In this document: piece by piece, positions 1 to 5,261 of the stretch
How positions within the stretch are numbered: the stretch's first letter is position 1
Layout: each line of letters starts with the position of its first letter
Assembly (NCBI GenBank): GCA_038244535.1
Contig: JBBRTJ010000122.1
Location: 1 to 8,826 of the forward strand
DNA length: 8,826 nucleotides
DNA from: JBBRTJ01 sp038244535
Lineage (GTDB): Bacteria > Actinomycetota > Acidimicrobiia > Acidimicrobiales > Ilumatobacteraceae
Reading direction: 5' to 3'
Position numbers and translations under genes: made by a program
The notes under the pieces: generated by a model
The model's input: the letters and a program-made list of their open reading frames with translations, nothing else
The model's database searches: none
Told to the model about the DNA's origin: nothing

Positions 1-200
1 GTCTCCTCTGCTCGACGTCTCGACAGCGTCGAGGCGTTCCTGCGCTCGTTGCGGCGGTCCGGCTCACGGACGCCCGACGGAGCTCCCACCATGTTCCTCC
101 GGCAACCCCGCCGCGAGAAGGGCCGTTGGTCCCCCCCGGGGAGGCCTCGTTGGTGACCCGGCGGTGTTTGGGATGGACCAGATCTGGGCATGTTGAGGTC

Positions 201-216
201 GGGAGAATGGTCTCCC
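201..216 (+). repeat. Perfect 6-bp inverted repeat upstream of the micro-ORF
   Basis: GGGAGA (201-206), four-base loop ATGG, TCTCCC (211-216). It ends 10 nt before the GAGGT ribosome site of the micro-ORF at 236. No T-run follows, so it does not look like a standard terminator. It could be a 5'-UTR hairpin or an operator dyad. A TTGAGG at 193-198 could be a -35, but no good -10 follows. Confidence 0.5.
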
Positions 217-225
217 AGAAAGCCC

Positions 226-230
226 GAGGT
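226..230 (+). promoter_or_regulatory. Ribosome binding site of the micro-ORF
   Basis: GAGGT ends 5 nt before the ATG at 236-238 and matches the core of the anti-Shine-Dalgarno complement. It is the main reason to treat the 23-codon frame as a gene. Confidence 0.5.
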
Positions 231-235
231 TGGTC

Positions 236-307
236 ATGTACATCGGTGGCGGTCTCTTCGTCTTGATCCTGGTCGTGCTGCTGGTCGTCTTCGTGCTGCG
301 GCGTTGA
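236..307 (+). CDS. Single-helix membrane micro-protein, 23 aa
   Basis: This is a 24-codon frame, ATG at 236 and TGA at 305-307. The product begins MYIGGG, runs through about 15 almost purely Leu/Val/Phe/Ile residues and ends in Arg-Arg. That is a textbook single transmembrane span with a positive C-terminal end, which by the positive-inside rule should face the cytoplasm. No charged residue interrupts the hydrophobic run, which is unlikely for a chance frame in GC-rich DNA where Arg, Pro and Gly dominate. A GAGGT ribosome site sits 5 nt upstream, and a 6-bp hairpin precedes that. The role is unknown; tiny membrane proteins often bind a larger membrane complex, but nothing here names a partner. 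It is convergent with rnpB. It would be missed by gene callers with a length cut-off. Confidence 0.6.
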   Translation: MYIGGGLFVLILVVLLVVFVLRR

Positions 308-407
308 AACGAGAGCGCGGCACCGCTTGTCCCCACGCTCCGGTCTGATGGGGCTCGGCGACCATCGACGTCGTCGGGCAGGAGCAATCGTCGCCAGGAC
401 TGGCCCC

Positions 408-499
408 GACGGGCCACGCATGCCGGCCCCGACGTGCCACGCATGCCGGCCACTACGTGCCAGGCATACCGGCCACTACGTGCCAGGCATACCGGCCCG
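408..499. repeat. Four tandem copies of a 23-bp repeat
   Basis: Copies lie at 408-430, 431-453, 454-476 and 477-499 with no spacer. The shared core reads CGTGCCACGCATGCCGGCC in copy 2 and CGTGCCAGGCATACCGGCC in copies 3 and 4. Copies 3 and 4 are nearly identical, and copies 1 and 2 share GCATGCCGGCC. The unit is not a multiple of three, so this is not a peptide repeat, and the lack of spacers rules out a CRISPR array. Copies 3 and 4 contain the dyad TGCC-A-GGCA, and GGCA and TGCC also pair across unit boundaries, so the RNA could form serial small hairpins. Confidence 0.85.
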
Positions 500-561
500 T
501 GAGGCCGAGTGCTGTGGCGGTCCTCGTCATGGTCGCCGCCCGTCCGTAACCGGTTCATCCG

Positions 562-606
562 TTTGCGTCGCGACGTTGTCACTGAGCAGCAACGTCGCGA
601 CGCAAA
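562..606. terminator. Perfect 17-bp inverted repeat, possible bidirectional terminator
   Basis: Arm TTTGCGTCGCGACGTTG (562-578), 11-base loop, exact complementary arm (590-606). It lies about 55 nt past the 3' end of rnpB on the minus strand and about 255 nt past the micro-ORF on the + strand. It could end both transcripts. Neither side has a U-tract, so termination would have to be of the tract-less type sometimes proposed for actinobacteria. Each arm also contains the 10-bp palindrome CGTCGCGACG, centres 27 bp apart, so a protein-binding element or a dispersed genomic repeat is an alternative. The inverted repeat is certain; its function is not. Confidence 0.5.
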
Positions 607-661
607 GCGGCTCACAGCACGGGGGCGCCGTCGGGGAACCGGCGGGCTGGGGTGGAGGCCG

Positions 662-1040
662 TGGTGACGGTGAGTCGGCCTGTACGCGGGATTCTGTCCG
701 GCGCCCGAAGGCGCTTCGGTGACCATCCATCTGTGCGGCCTACCTGGGGGTGCCCCGAAGGGCGGACGGGCAGCCCATGCCCCCTGCTTGGCCTTGCTCC
801 GGGTGGGGTTTGTCAAGCCGTCCGGGTCGCCCCGGACGCTGGTGCGCTCTTACCGCACCGTTGCACCCTTGCCTGTGACGGCCCCGGTTGCCCGGAACCG
901 TCCATCGGCGGTCTGTTCTCTGTGGCACTGTCCTGCGGGTCGCCCCGACTGGCTGTTGGCCAGCACCCTGCCCTGTGGAGTCCCGACGTTCCTCGACCAG
1001 GTCGATGCCTGACCGCGGTCACCCAGCTGACTCACCGTCA
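662..1040 (-). ncRNA. rnpB: RNase P RNA, bacterial class A
   Basis: This is the catalytic RNA of RNase P, which cuts the 5' leader from pre-tRNAs. Read on the minus strand, the landmarks occur in order: GAGGAACGTCGGGACTCC (994 to 977), AGGGCAGGGTGCTGG (974 to 960), ACAGTGCCACAGAGAACAG (931 to about 913), GGTGCGGTAAGAGCGCACC (859 to 841), ACCCGGAGCAAGGCC, then ACAGAAT near 697 and TACAGGCCGACTC before the 3' end. The ends are set by a 12-bp P1 helix formed by 1029-1040 and 665-676, with an exact 11-bp core (GACGGTGAGTC with GACTCACCGTC). The length of about 380 nt fits actinobacterial class A. A TATGCT -10 box at 1047-1052 places transcription start at the P1 edge. The gene begins about 16 nt after the stop of the ferritin-like gene at 1057. 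The L15 loop reads GAC where E. coli has GGU. The 3' end is accurate to a few bases. Confidence 0.95.
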
Positions 1041-1046
1041 AGCGGG

Positions 1047-1052
1047 AGCATA
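1047..1052 (-). promoter_or_regulatory. Probable -10 box of rnpB
   Basis: TATGCT on the minus strand, a TANNNT match, ending 6 nt before position 1040 where the P1 helix begins. That is the expected distance from a -10 box to the start point. The matching -35 would lie in the last codons of the ferritin-like gene; no good TTGACA-like hexamer is seen there. Confidence 0.55.
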
Positions 1053-1056
1053 GGGG

Positions 1057-2031
1057 CTACTTCGACGGCGAGTTCGAGTACTCGTAGGAGTTCTGGCCGA
1101 GTGCCCCGACCTGGGACTCAAAGACGCCCGGTACCTGGTAGTGGATCGGGATCTCGGGCACCGTGGTCGTGGTGGCACCCTCGGCCACCGTCGTCGTGGT
1201 GGACGTGGTCGTGGTCGCTCCGGCGGCGGTGGTCGTCGTGGGCACCACGGCGGGGTTGACCGCGGGCACGATCCGGAACTTGGGGAGCAAAGACGTGAGG
1301 ATGGCCGAGTGGTGAGCCTCGATGGCGCCCACCGACATGGTCACGGCCCGGAGCTTGGGCTGGGACAGCAACGTCATGAACGAGCCGTAGGTGGCCGACG
1401 CCACGTCTTCGAGGGCCCGGGCGAAGTTGACGATGGCGTCGATCTGCGCCTGGCCGGACAGGGTCTTGATCGCCTCGAAGGCCGGCGCGATGACGTTGGT
1501 GTCGACCGCGACGTTGCTCGTCGGGAACGGCTCTCCGCCCAGCTCGCGGGTGGTGGCTTTGAACTGCTTGGCATGCTCGTCGTGCTGGTCGCTGAACAGC
1601 TTGGCCGCCGATGCGATGCCGGCCGGCAGCAGTGGGATGGCCGCGGTGTAGGCGGCGATGGCGCTGTACTCGAGCGACGAAGCGGTGCGCAGGAGCGTGA
1701 TGTCGTCGATGACCCGTACCGGCGCTGCCGCCGTGCTCCCGGGGAGGCCGACCTGAGGGACGTTGGTGCTGGTCGTGGTCGAGCTGCTGCCACCGCAGGC
1801 GGCCAGGACAGCCGCCGAGGCGACCGAGAGCCCACCGAACACCAGGAACCGGCGCCGGGGGAGGGCGCCCAGGACCATGGCCTCTTTGTCCGCCTCGGTC
1901 ACCAGCTCACCTTCGACCCTGCCGTCGGCGAACGCTCGTAGCAGCGCCTCGCGCCACACCGGCATCACCTCGGCCTGCTCGCGTCGAGATTCGGCCAGTT
2001 GCCGGCGCAGCTCGTCGTTGCTCGTGTCCAT
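1057..2031 (-). CDS. Tat-exported ferritin-like lipoprotein, 324 aa
   Basis: This is an extracytoplasmic four-helix ferritin-like protein (Ferritin_2 type), likely metal-binding; reaction unknown. Residues 59-63 are RRRFL, followed by a hydrophobic stretch and a lipobox ending LAAC with Cys79, so export by Tat and lipid anchoring are likely. Ligand-type residues in the four helices are E121, H150/E152/H153, E208 and the E238-x-x-H241 pair. Residues about 262-295 form a Thr-rich linker, and a 30-residue tail ends the protein. The ATG start is preceded by AGGAG at 2044-2048, 12 nt away and overlapping the stop of the upstream ferritin-like gene, so translation is probably coupled. The start implies an unusually long 58-residue charged region before the twin arginines; Met52 is an alternative start. 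It is last in the minus-strand gene run, directly before rnpB. The family is clear, the role is not. Confidence 0.9.
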   Translation of the reverse strand: MDTSNDELRRQLAESRREQAEVMPVWREALLRAFADGRVEGELVTEADKEAMVLGALPRRRFLVFGGLSVASAAVLAACGGSSSTTTSTNVPQVGLPGSTAAAPVRVIDDITLLRTASSLEYSAIAAYTAAIPLLPAGIASAAKLFSDQHDEHAKQFKATTRELGGEPFPTSNVAVDTNVIAPAFEAIKTLSGQAQIDAIVNFARALEDVASATYGSFMTLLSQPKLRAVTMSVGAIEAHHSAILTSLLPKFRIVPAVNPAVVPTTTTAAGATTTTSTTTTVAEGATTTTVPEIPIHYQVPGVFESQVGALGQNSYEYSNSPSK

Positions 2032-2046
2032 GGGGTGGCGGTTCTC

Positions 2047-2805
2047 CTAGAGCGTGATGGGGAAGTCGGCGGGCTTGGCGGCACCGTCGATGTTCTGGAA
2101 CGAGGGTGAGAGCTGCGCCAGCGGCAGCCCGAGGGCCTGGCCGAGCACGACGGCTTGGCGTCCCTCGATGGCCATGATCGATGCGACCAGGTTGGCCAGC
2201 GAGGTCGACGCGATCTGTGACAGATACGACTCGTAAGTCGCGGTCATGACCCGTTCGACGGTCAGCAGCCCCTGCAACAGCACCTTGGGGTCAGAAGTGC
2301 TGATCAGCGGGGCGCCGTACTTCTTGACGAACGACTGGTTGACGAGGCCCACGGTCGCCGTGCCCGCCAGGGACGTGAAGGCGTCGGCGTACTCGCGGTG
2401 GTGCTCACGGAACGTGGCGACCGGGGCCAACACCGCAGGGTCGAGCTTGGCCGAGCTCTCGGCGTTGGCATACACCTGCACGATCGCCAGCTCGATGCTC
2501 TGCACGAAGGCGATGATCCTCAGGTCGTCCGTCGTTGGGCTGCGGGGCGGTGCCGTGGTCGTGGTGGCGGGCACCGCAGTCGTTGTGGTGCCAGTCGCAA
2601 TGGGGACGACCCCAACGGTGGTGGTGGTGTCAGCGGCGGAGGCCACGCCCGACAGAAGCGAACCACCGGCCGCGGCCGCTCCGGCGGCGAGACCACCGAA
2701 CCCGAGCGCTCGAAGGAACCCTCGGCGCGAGGCGTGGTCCGCGAGCGCGGCCGCATGCTCGGCGGCGACGTCGTCGGTCAGGTGCTGCAGGTCGTTGGTG
2801 TCCAC
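2047..2805 (-). CDS. Tat-exported ferritin-like protein, 252 aa, divergent metal site
   Basis: This is a second ferritin-like protein, paralogous to its downstream neighbour; both begin with MDT. Residues 26-32 (SRRGFLR) are a Tat motif, then a hydrophobic Ala/Gly stretch and a probable AxA cleavage site after Ala57. It lacks a lipobox Cys, so it is probably released or periplasm-like. A Thr/Ala/Pro linker spans about 60-92, and the helical domain follows from 93 to about 225. E105, E138, E184 and E214 align with acidic ligands of the neighbour, but H153 and H241 of the neighbour are Tyr139 and Gln217 here, so a normal di-iron site is doubtful. The start is GTG (2803-2805), supported by AGGAG at 2815-2819, 9 nt upstream. 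It follows the cupredoxin gene by 24 nt and precedes the other ferritin-like gene by 15 nt. Confidence 0.9.
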   Translation of the reverse strand: MDTNDLQHLTDDVAAEHAAALADHASRRGFLRALGFGGLAAGAAAAGGSLLSGVASAADTTTTVGVVPIATGTTTTAVPATTTTAPPRSPTTDDLRIIAFVQSIELAIVQVYANAESSAKLDPAVLAPVATFREHHREYADAFTSLAGTATVGLVNQSFVKKYGAPLISTSDPKVLLQGLLTVERVMTATYESYLSQIASTSLANLVASIMAIEGRQAVVLGQALGLPLAQLSPSFQNIDGAAKPADFPITL

Positions 2806-2814
2806 AGAAACAGT

Positions 2815-2819
2815 CTCCT
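2815..2819 (-). promoter_or_regulatory. Ribosome binding site fixing the GTG start of the ferritin-like gene
   Basis: AGGAG on the minus strand, 9 nt before the GTG at 2803-2805. This supports GTG as the real start; the first in-frame ATG is far inside the domain. Confidence 0.75.
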
Positions 2820-2829
2820 GGAAGGGGCG

Positions 2830-3345
2830 TCAGCCGGTGACCTCGACGGTGCCACGCATGGTGACGTGGATCCCGCAGATGTACGAGAAGGTGCCGGCGG
2901 TCTTGAACGTGAACGAGAAGCTGTCGCCGACGCCGAGGGAGTCGGAGCGAAAGACGTCGTTGTCACCGGCGATGAGGTGATCGACGTCGTCACCGTTGGT
3001 CCAGGTCACCTTGTCACCGATCTTGACCTTGGTGGTGGAGGGCTGGAAGGCGAAGTCCTTGATGGTCACCGCTCCCGGCGCGGCCACCACCGTGGTGGTG
3101 ACCGCCGGAGCGGTGGTGGTGGTGGCCGATGCAGCAGTCGTGGTCGTCGCCGCGATGGTCGTGGCGCCAGGAGCCGCCGTCGTGGTGGCCTTCGCGGTGG
3201 TCGACGACGAGGACGACGAGGACGACGAGGACGACGACGAGCTGCAGGCGGCCAGCGGCACGATGGCCAGCACCGCTGTGACAGCCCATCCGAGGCGCCG
3301 GCGACGGCTCGTCGCTCGGTTCAGGTCGATGGTCGATCGGTGCAT
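2830..3345 (-). CDS. Cupredoxin lipoprotein, amicyanin/plastocyanin-like, 171 aa
   Basis: This is a small blue-copper-type protein, probably an extracytoplasmic electron carrier or copper binder. RRRR at 14-17 precedes a hydrophobic stretch and a lipobox LAAC with Cys34, so it should be a lipoprotein. After Cys34 come 14 consecutive Ser, then a Thr/Ala/Pro linker to about residue 90. The beta-sandwich domain covers 91-171. Type 1 copper ligands are all present: His123 (in DDVDHL), Cys157, His160 and Met163. The C-x2-H-x2-M spacing followed by RG is like amicyanin rather than plastocyanin (C-x2-H-x4-M). The gene starts 12 nt after the kinase stop codon. TAGAGT at 3355-3360, which includes that stop, could be a -10 box giving its own near-leaderless transcript, but no -35 is visible. 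The electron partner is unknown. Confidence 0.92.
   Translation of the reverse strand: MHRSTIDLNRATSRRRRLGWAVTAVLAIVPLAACSSSSSSSSSSSSSSTTAKATTTAAPGATTIAATTTTAASATTTTAPAVTTTVVAAPGAVTIKDFAFQPSTTKVKIGDKVTWTNGDDVDHLIAGDNDVFRSDSLGVGDSFSFTFKTAGTFSYICGIHVTMRGTVEVTG
3203..3241. repeat. 9-bp tandem repeat encoding a poly-Ser tract
   Basis: GACGACGAG occurs three times exactly (3203-3229) and then as a 12-base variant to 3241. On the minus strand this reads TCG/TCC codons and makes most of the 14-Ser run next to the lipid-anchored Cys34 of the cupredoxin. In-frame copy changes would lengthen or shorten the linker by three Ser. Confidence 0.85.
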
Positions 3346-3357
3346 GGGTGACTCACT

Positions 3358-4800
3358 CTAGAAGTCGAGCGCGGACAGGTCGGGAATCCACTGCCGAGCC
3401 CGGTCGACGGCGGCTTGCCACGCGGCACGGGCGGGAGGCGACGACGGCTCGACCACCACACTCGGGCGCCAGGCGGCGGCGATGTCGTCGAGGCCACCCC
3501 AGGTGCCGACGGCCATGCCGGCGAGGAAGGCGGCTCCGAGCATCGTGGCCTCGGGAACGGGCGCCACCTCGACCGGGCGGCCGGTGGCGTCGGCGAGGGC
3601 TTGGATGAAGGTTGGGTTCACGCTCATGCCGCCATCGACCCGCAACGACGCAATGGCGATCCCGGCATCAGCTTCGGCAGCTTCGACGAGGTCGGCACCG
3701 CGCTGAGCGATGCCCTCGAGCACGGCTCGGACCACCTCGGCGCGGCCCGTACCCCGGGTGAGCCCGACCAGGGTGCCGCGTGCCCCGTAGTCCCAGTAGG
3801 GCGTGCCGAGGCCGAGCAGCGCGGGCACGAACATCACGCCGCCCGTGTCCGAGCACCGCGCGGCGACGTCGTGGCTCTCGGCCGCATCATCGATGAGGCC
3901 GAGATCGTCGCGGAGCCACTCGACGTTGGTGCCGGCCGACAACATGATCGCCTCGACCCCCCAGGTGACCTCGCCGCGATGTGACCAGCACACGATCGGG
4001 AACGTGCCGTGGGGCCCGCGGGCGGCGTGCGCGGGCGGCTCTGGACCGAGGTTGACGTCGAGCATGCCGCCCGTGCCGAAGGTGATCTTGGCCTGGCCGG
4101 GGCGCACGCAGCCCTGGCCGAGCAGCGAGGCCTGCTGGTCGCCGGCCATCCCGCCGATCGGGGGACTGCCGGGCAGCGCGGAGGCCGTGCCGATCACCCC
4201 GAACGAGTCGACGACGGTGGGCATCATCGAGGCCGGGATGCGCAGCCGGTCGAGCATCGAGTCGCTCCACCCTGATGCATCAGGGCGCAGCAGACCGCCG
4301 ATGGCGGCGTTGGTGAGGTCGGTGACGTGGAGCGCGCCGTCCGACAGGTTCCACGCCAGCCACGAGTCGACCGTGCCGAAGCACAGGTCACGGTGCCGCT
4401 CGGGGTCGTGGGCGTCGAGCAACCACGCGAGCTTGGTGGCTGACTGGTTCGGGGCAAGGCGAATGCCCTCGGCGCCAAGGGTCAGGCACTCGACGATGGT
4501 GCGCAGATCCTGCCAGCCGAGCGCCGGTCCGATCGGCTCGCCGGTCGCCCGGTCCCACACGATGGTGGTCGTGCGCTGGTTGGCGATGCCAACGGCGTCG
4601 ACCGGCCCCGCTTCGGCGAGCGCCATGCGGGCCAGGTCGAGGGCGGCGTCGGCCAGGGCGCGGGCATCGACCTCGACCAGGCCGGGGGCCGGGGTGGTCG
4701 GCAGCAGGGGACGTTGGTGGAGGCAGGCCACCGATGCGTCGGGGCGCACCACGGCGGCCCGCAAGCTGCTGGTGCCGACGTCGATCACGAGCACGCTCAT
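3358..4800 (-). CDS. FGGY-family carbohydrate kinase, glycerol kinase-like, 480 aa
   Basis: This is a cytoplasmic ATP-dependent sugar/polyol kinase; by context it probably supplies glycerol-3-phosphate or a similar polyol phosphate to GlpD. The phosphate-loop region is at the N-terminus (IDVGTSSLRA, residues 6-15), GDQQ with the catalytic Asp221 in the middle, FGTGG at 241-245, and the C-terminal FGGY half has VDGGMSVNP at 388-396. Compared with E. coli GlpK, Arg83, Trp103 and Asp245 are kept (Arg76, Trp96, Asp221), but Glu84, Tyr135 and Phe270 are Thr77, Asn118 and Met246, and about 10 residues are missing between Trp96 and Asn118. Glycerol is therefore not assured as substrate. The frame is open 89 codons further upstream, but the ATG at 4798-4800 is chosen because AGGAG lies 9 nt before it and homology begins there. 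The ATG overlaps the stop of the membrane-protein gene (TGATG). The family is certain. Confidence 0.93.
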   Translation of the reverse strand: MSVLVIDVGTSSLRAAVVRPDASVACLHQRPLLPTTPAPGLVEVDARALADAALDLARMALAEAGPVDAVGIANQRTTTIVWDRATGEPIGPALGWQDLRTIVECLTLGAEGIRLAPNQSATKLAWLLDAHDPERHRDLCFGTVDSWLAWNLSDGALHVTDLTNAAIGGLLRPDASGWSDSMLDRLRIPASMMPTVVDSFGVIGTASALPGSPPIGGMAGDQQASLLGQGCVRPGQAKITFGTGGMLDVNLGPEPPAHAARGPHGTFPIVCWSHRGEVTWGVEAIMLSAGTNVEWLRDDLGLIDDAAESHDVAARCSDTGGVMFVPALLGLGTPYWDYGARGTLVGLTRGTGRAEVVRAVLEGIAQRGADLVEAAEADAGIAIASLRVDGGMSVNPTFIQALADATGRPVEVAPVPEATMLGAAFLAGMAVGTWGGLDDIAAAWRPSVVVEPSSPPARAAWQAAVDRARQWIPDLSALDF

Positions 4801-5261
4801 CAGTCGTCGCTCCTTTGGTCGTCGGTGATCTGGCCGGTTTGGGTGCCGGGGCGGGTGGCTGGCATCCGACCGGCGAGCCAACCGCCGAGCAGCCCACCGA
4901 TGGTCCCGGCCAGCAACGACAGCAGGAGGCTGGAGGCCACCCGTCCCCAGTTGATGGTCTCGTTGCTGATGGTGCGGCGGGCGATGCCGATCATCTGCAC
5001 GCCCACGAACACGATGAGCGCAGTGGCGATGCCGTGGGTGAGGGGAGCGCCGCTGCGCTGCACCCATGCGGCGCAGCCGGCGCCGAGCACGAGCCCGGCC
5101 AGCACGAGCACCGGGAACAGCACGGTCCAGCCGTCGTTCGACGCACCCGGCGCGTCGTCGACGAACAGCAGCCCGACGAGCGCCGCAGGTACGGCGATGC
5201 CGGCGGCGATGAACACCCCTTGGCGCAACGCCTCCCGATCGAGATCGATGGTCAGGGCCAC
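4800..5261 (-). CDS. Four-helix integral membrane protein of unknown function, 153 aa
   Basis: I do not recognise a named family. Hydrophobic segments lie at about 15-34, 46-66, 74-94 and 107-130; the last is a Gly/Leu-rich helix with GGLLGGWLAGR. The C-terminal tail of about 20 residues is polar and ends in Asp. There is no NPA motif, so it is not a glycerol-facilitator aquaporin, and no enzyme motif is visible. The start is a GTG (5259-5261) inside the end of the FAD-protein gene, with a 10-base overlap and no clear ribosome site, so translation is probably coupled to that gene. Its TGA overlaps the kinase ATG by one base. Being locked between an AGPS-like enzyme and a kinase suggests a role in the same lipid or polyol pathway, perhaps as a membrane anchor or transporter; this is inference only. 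Confidence 0.85.
   Translation of the reverse strand: MALTIDLDREALRQGVFIAAGIAVPAALVGLLFVDDAPGASNDGWTVLFPVLVLAGLVLGAGCAAWVQRSGAPLTHGIATALIVFVGVQMIGIARRTISNETINWGRVASSLLLSLLAGTIGGLLGGWLAGRMPATRPGTQTGQITDDQRSDD
4810..4814 (-). promoter_or_regulatory. Ribosome binding site fixing the kinase start
   Basis: AGGAG on the minus strand, 9 nt before the ATG at 4798-4800, inside the last codons of the membrane-protein gene. It decides against the longer open frame that runs to 5067. Confidence 0.75.

Larger units (their letters stand above)
1..235. other. Left-edge intergenic region, no gene supported
   Basis: No reading frame here has a recognisable product. A + strand frame is open from the window edge to a TGA at 154-156. 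It begins with a plausible amphipathic stretch (LDSVEAFLRSLRRSG) but becomes Arg/Pro-rich, so it could be the tail of a gene starting outside the window; this cannot be decided. A minus-strand ATG at 90-92 is open to the edge and has GGAGG upstream, but the spacing is only 3 nt or so. The only structure I trust is the hairpin at 201-216, listed separately. Confidence 0.4.
308..661. other. Non-coding stretch with repeats between the micro-ORF and rnpB
   Basis: About 350 bases without a credible gene. Open frames on both strands are rich in Arg, Pro, Gly and Ser, have no domain, and cross rnpB, so I treat them as GC-rich artefacts. The stretch holds a four-copy 23-bp tandem repeat (408-499) and a 17-bp inverted repeat (562-606), listed separately. 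It is the 3' side of both rnpB (minus strand) and the micro-ORF (+ strand), so both transcripts should end here. Confidence 0.6.

Noticed and set aside
1..92. Minus-strand ATG at 90-92 with GGAGG upstream, open to the edge
   Set aside because: The spacing from GGAGG to ATG is about 3 nt and the 30 visible residues are charged and uninformative.
1..156. + strand frame open from the window edge, possible C-terminal part of an upstream gene
   Set aside because: The first 20 codons look coding, but the rest is low-quality Arg/Pro-rich sequence and no family is recognisable. It cannot be judged without sequence to the left.
408..499. CRISPR array
   Set aside because: Repeats are contiguous with no spacers, and no cas gene is in the window.
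64..816. 250-codon open frame on the minus strand
   Set aside because: It overlaps rnpB, both repeat elements and the micro-ORF. The product is Arg/Pro/Ser-rich with no domain, typical of chance frames in GC-rich DNA.
652..1053. Protein-coding frames of 97-133 codons across rnpB
   Set aside because: The region is explained by RNase P RNA with conserved motifs in order and a perfect P1 helix.
1141..1941. 266-codon + strand frame opposite the ferritin-like gene
   Set aside because: Gly/Arg-rich antisense shadow; the minus-strand frame has signal peptide, domain and ribosome site.
4801..5067. 89-codon upstream extension of the kinase frame
   Set aside because: It is Arg/His-rich, overlaps the membrane-protein gene out of frame, and AGGAG plus homology fix the start at 4800.
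4800..5261. Glycerol facilitator (GlpF) identity for the membrane protein
   Set aside because: Only four helices, no NPA motifs and far too short for an aquaporin-family channel.
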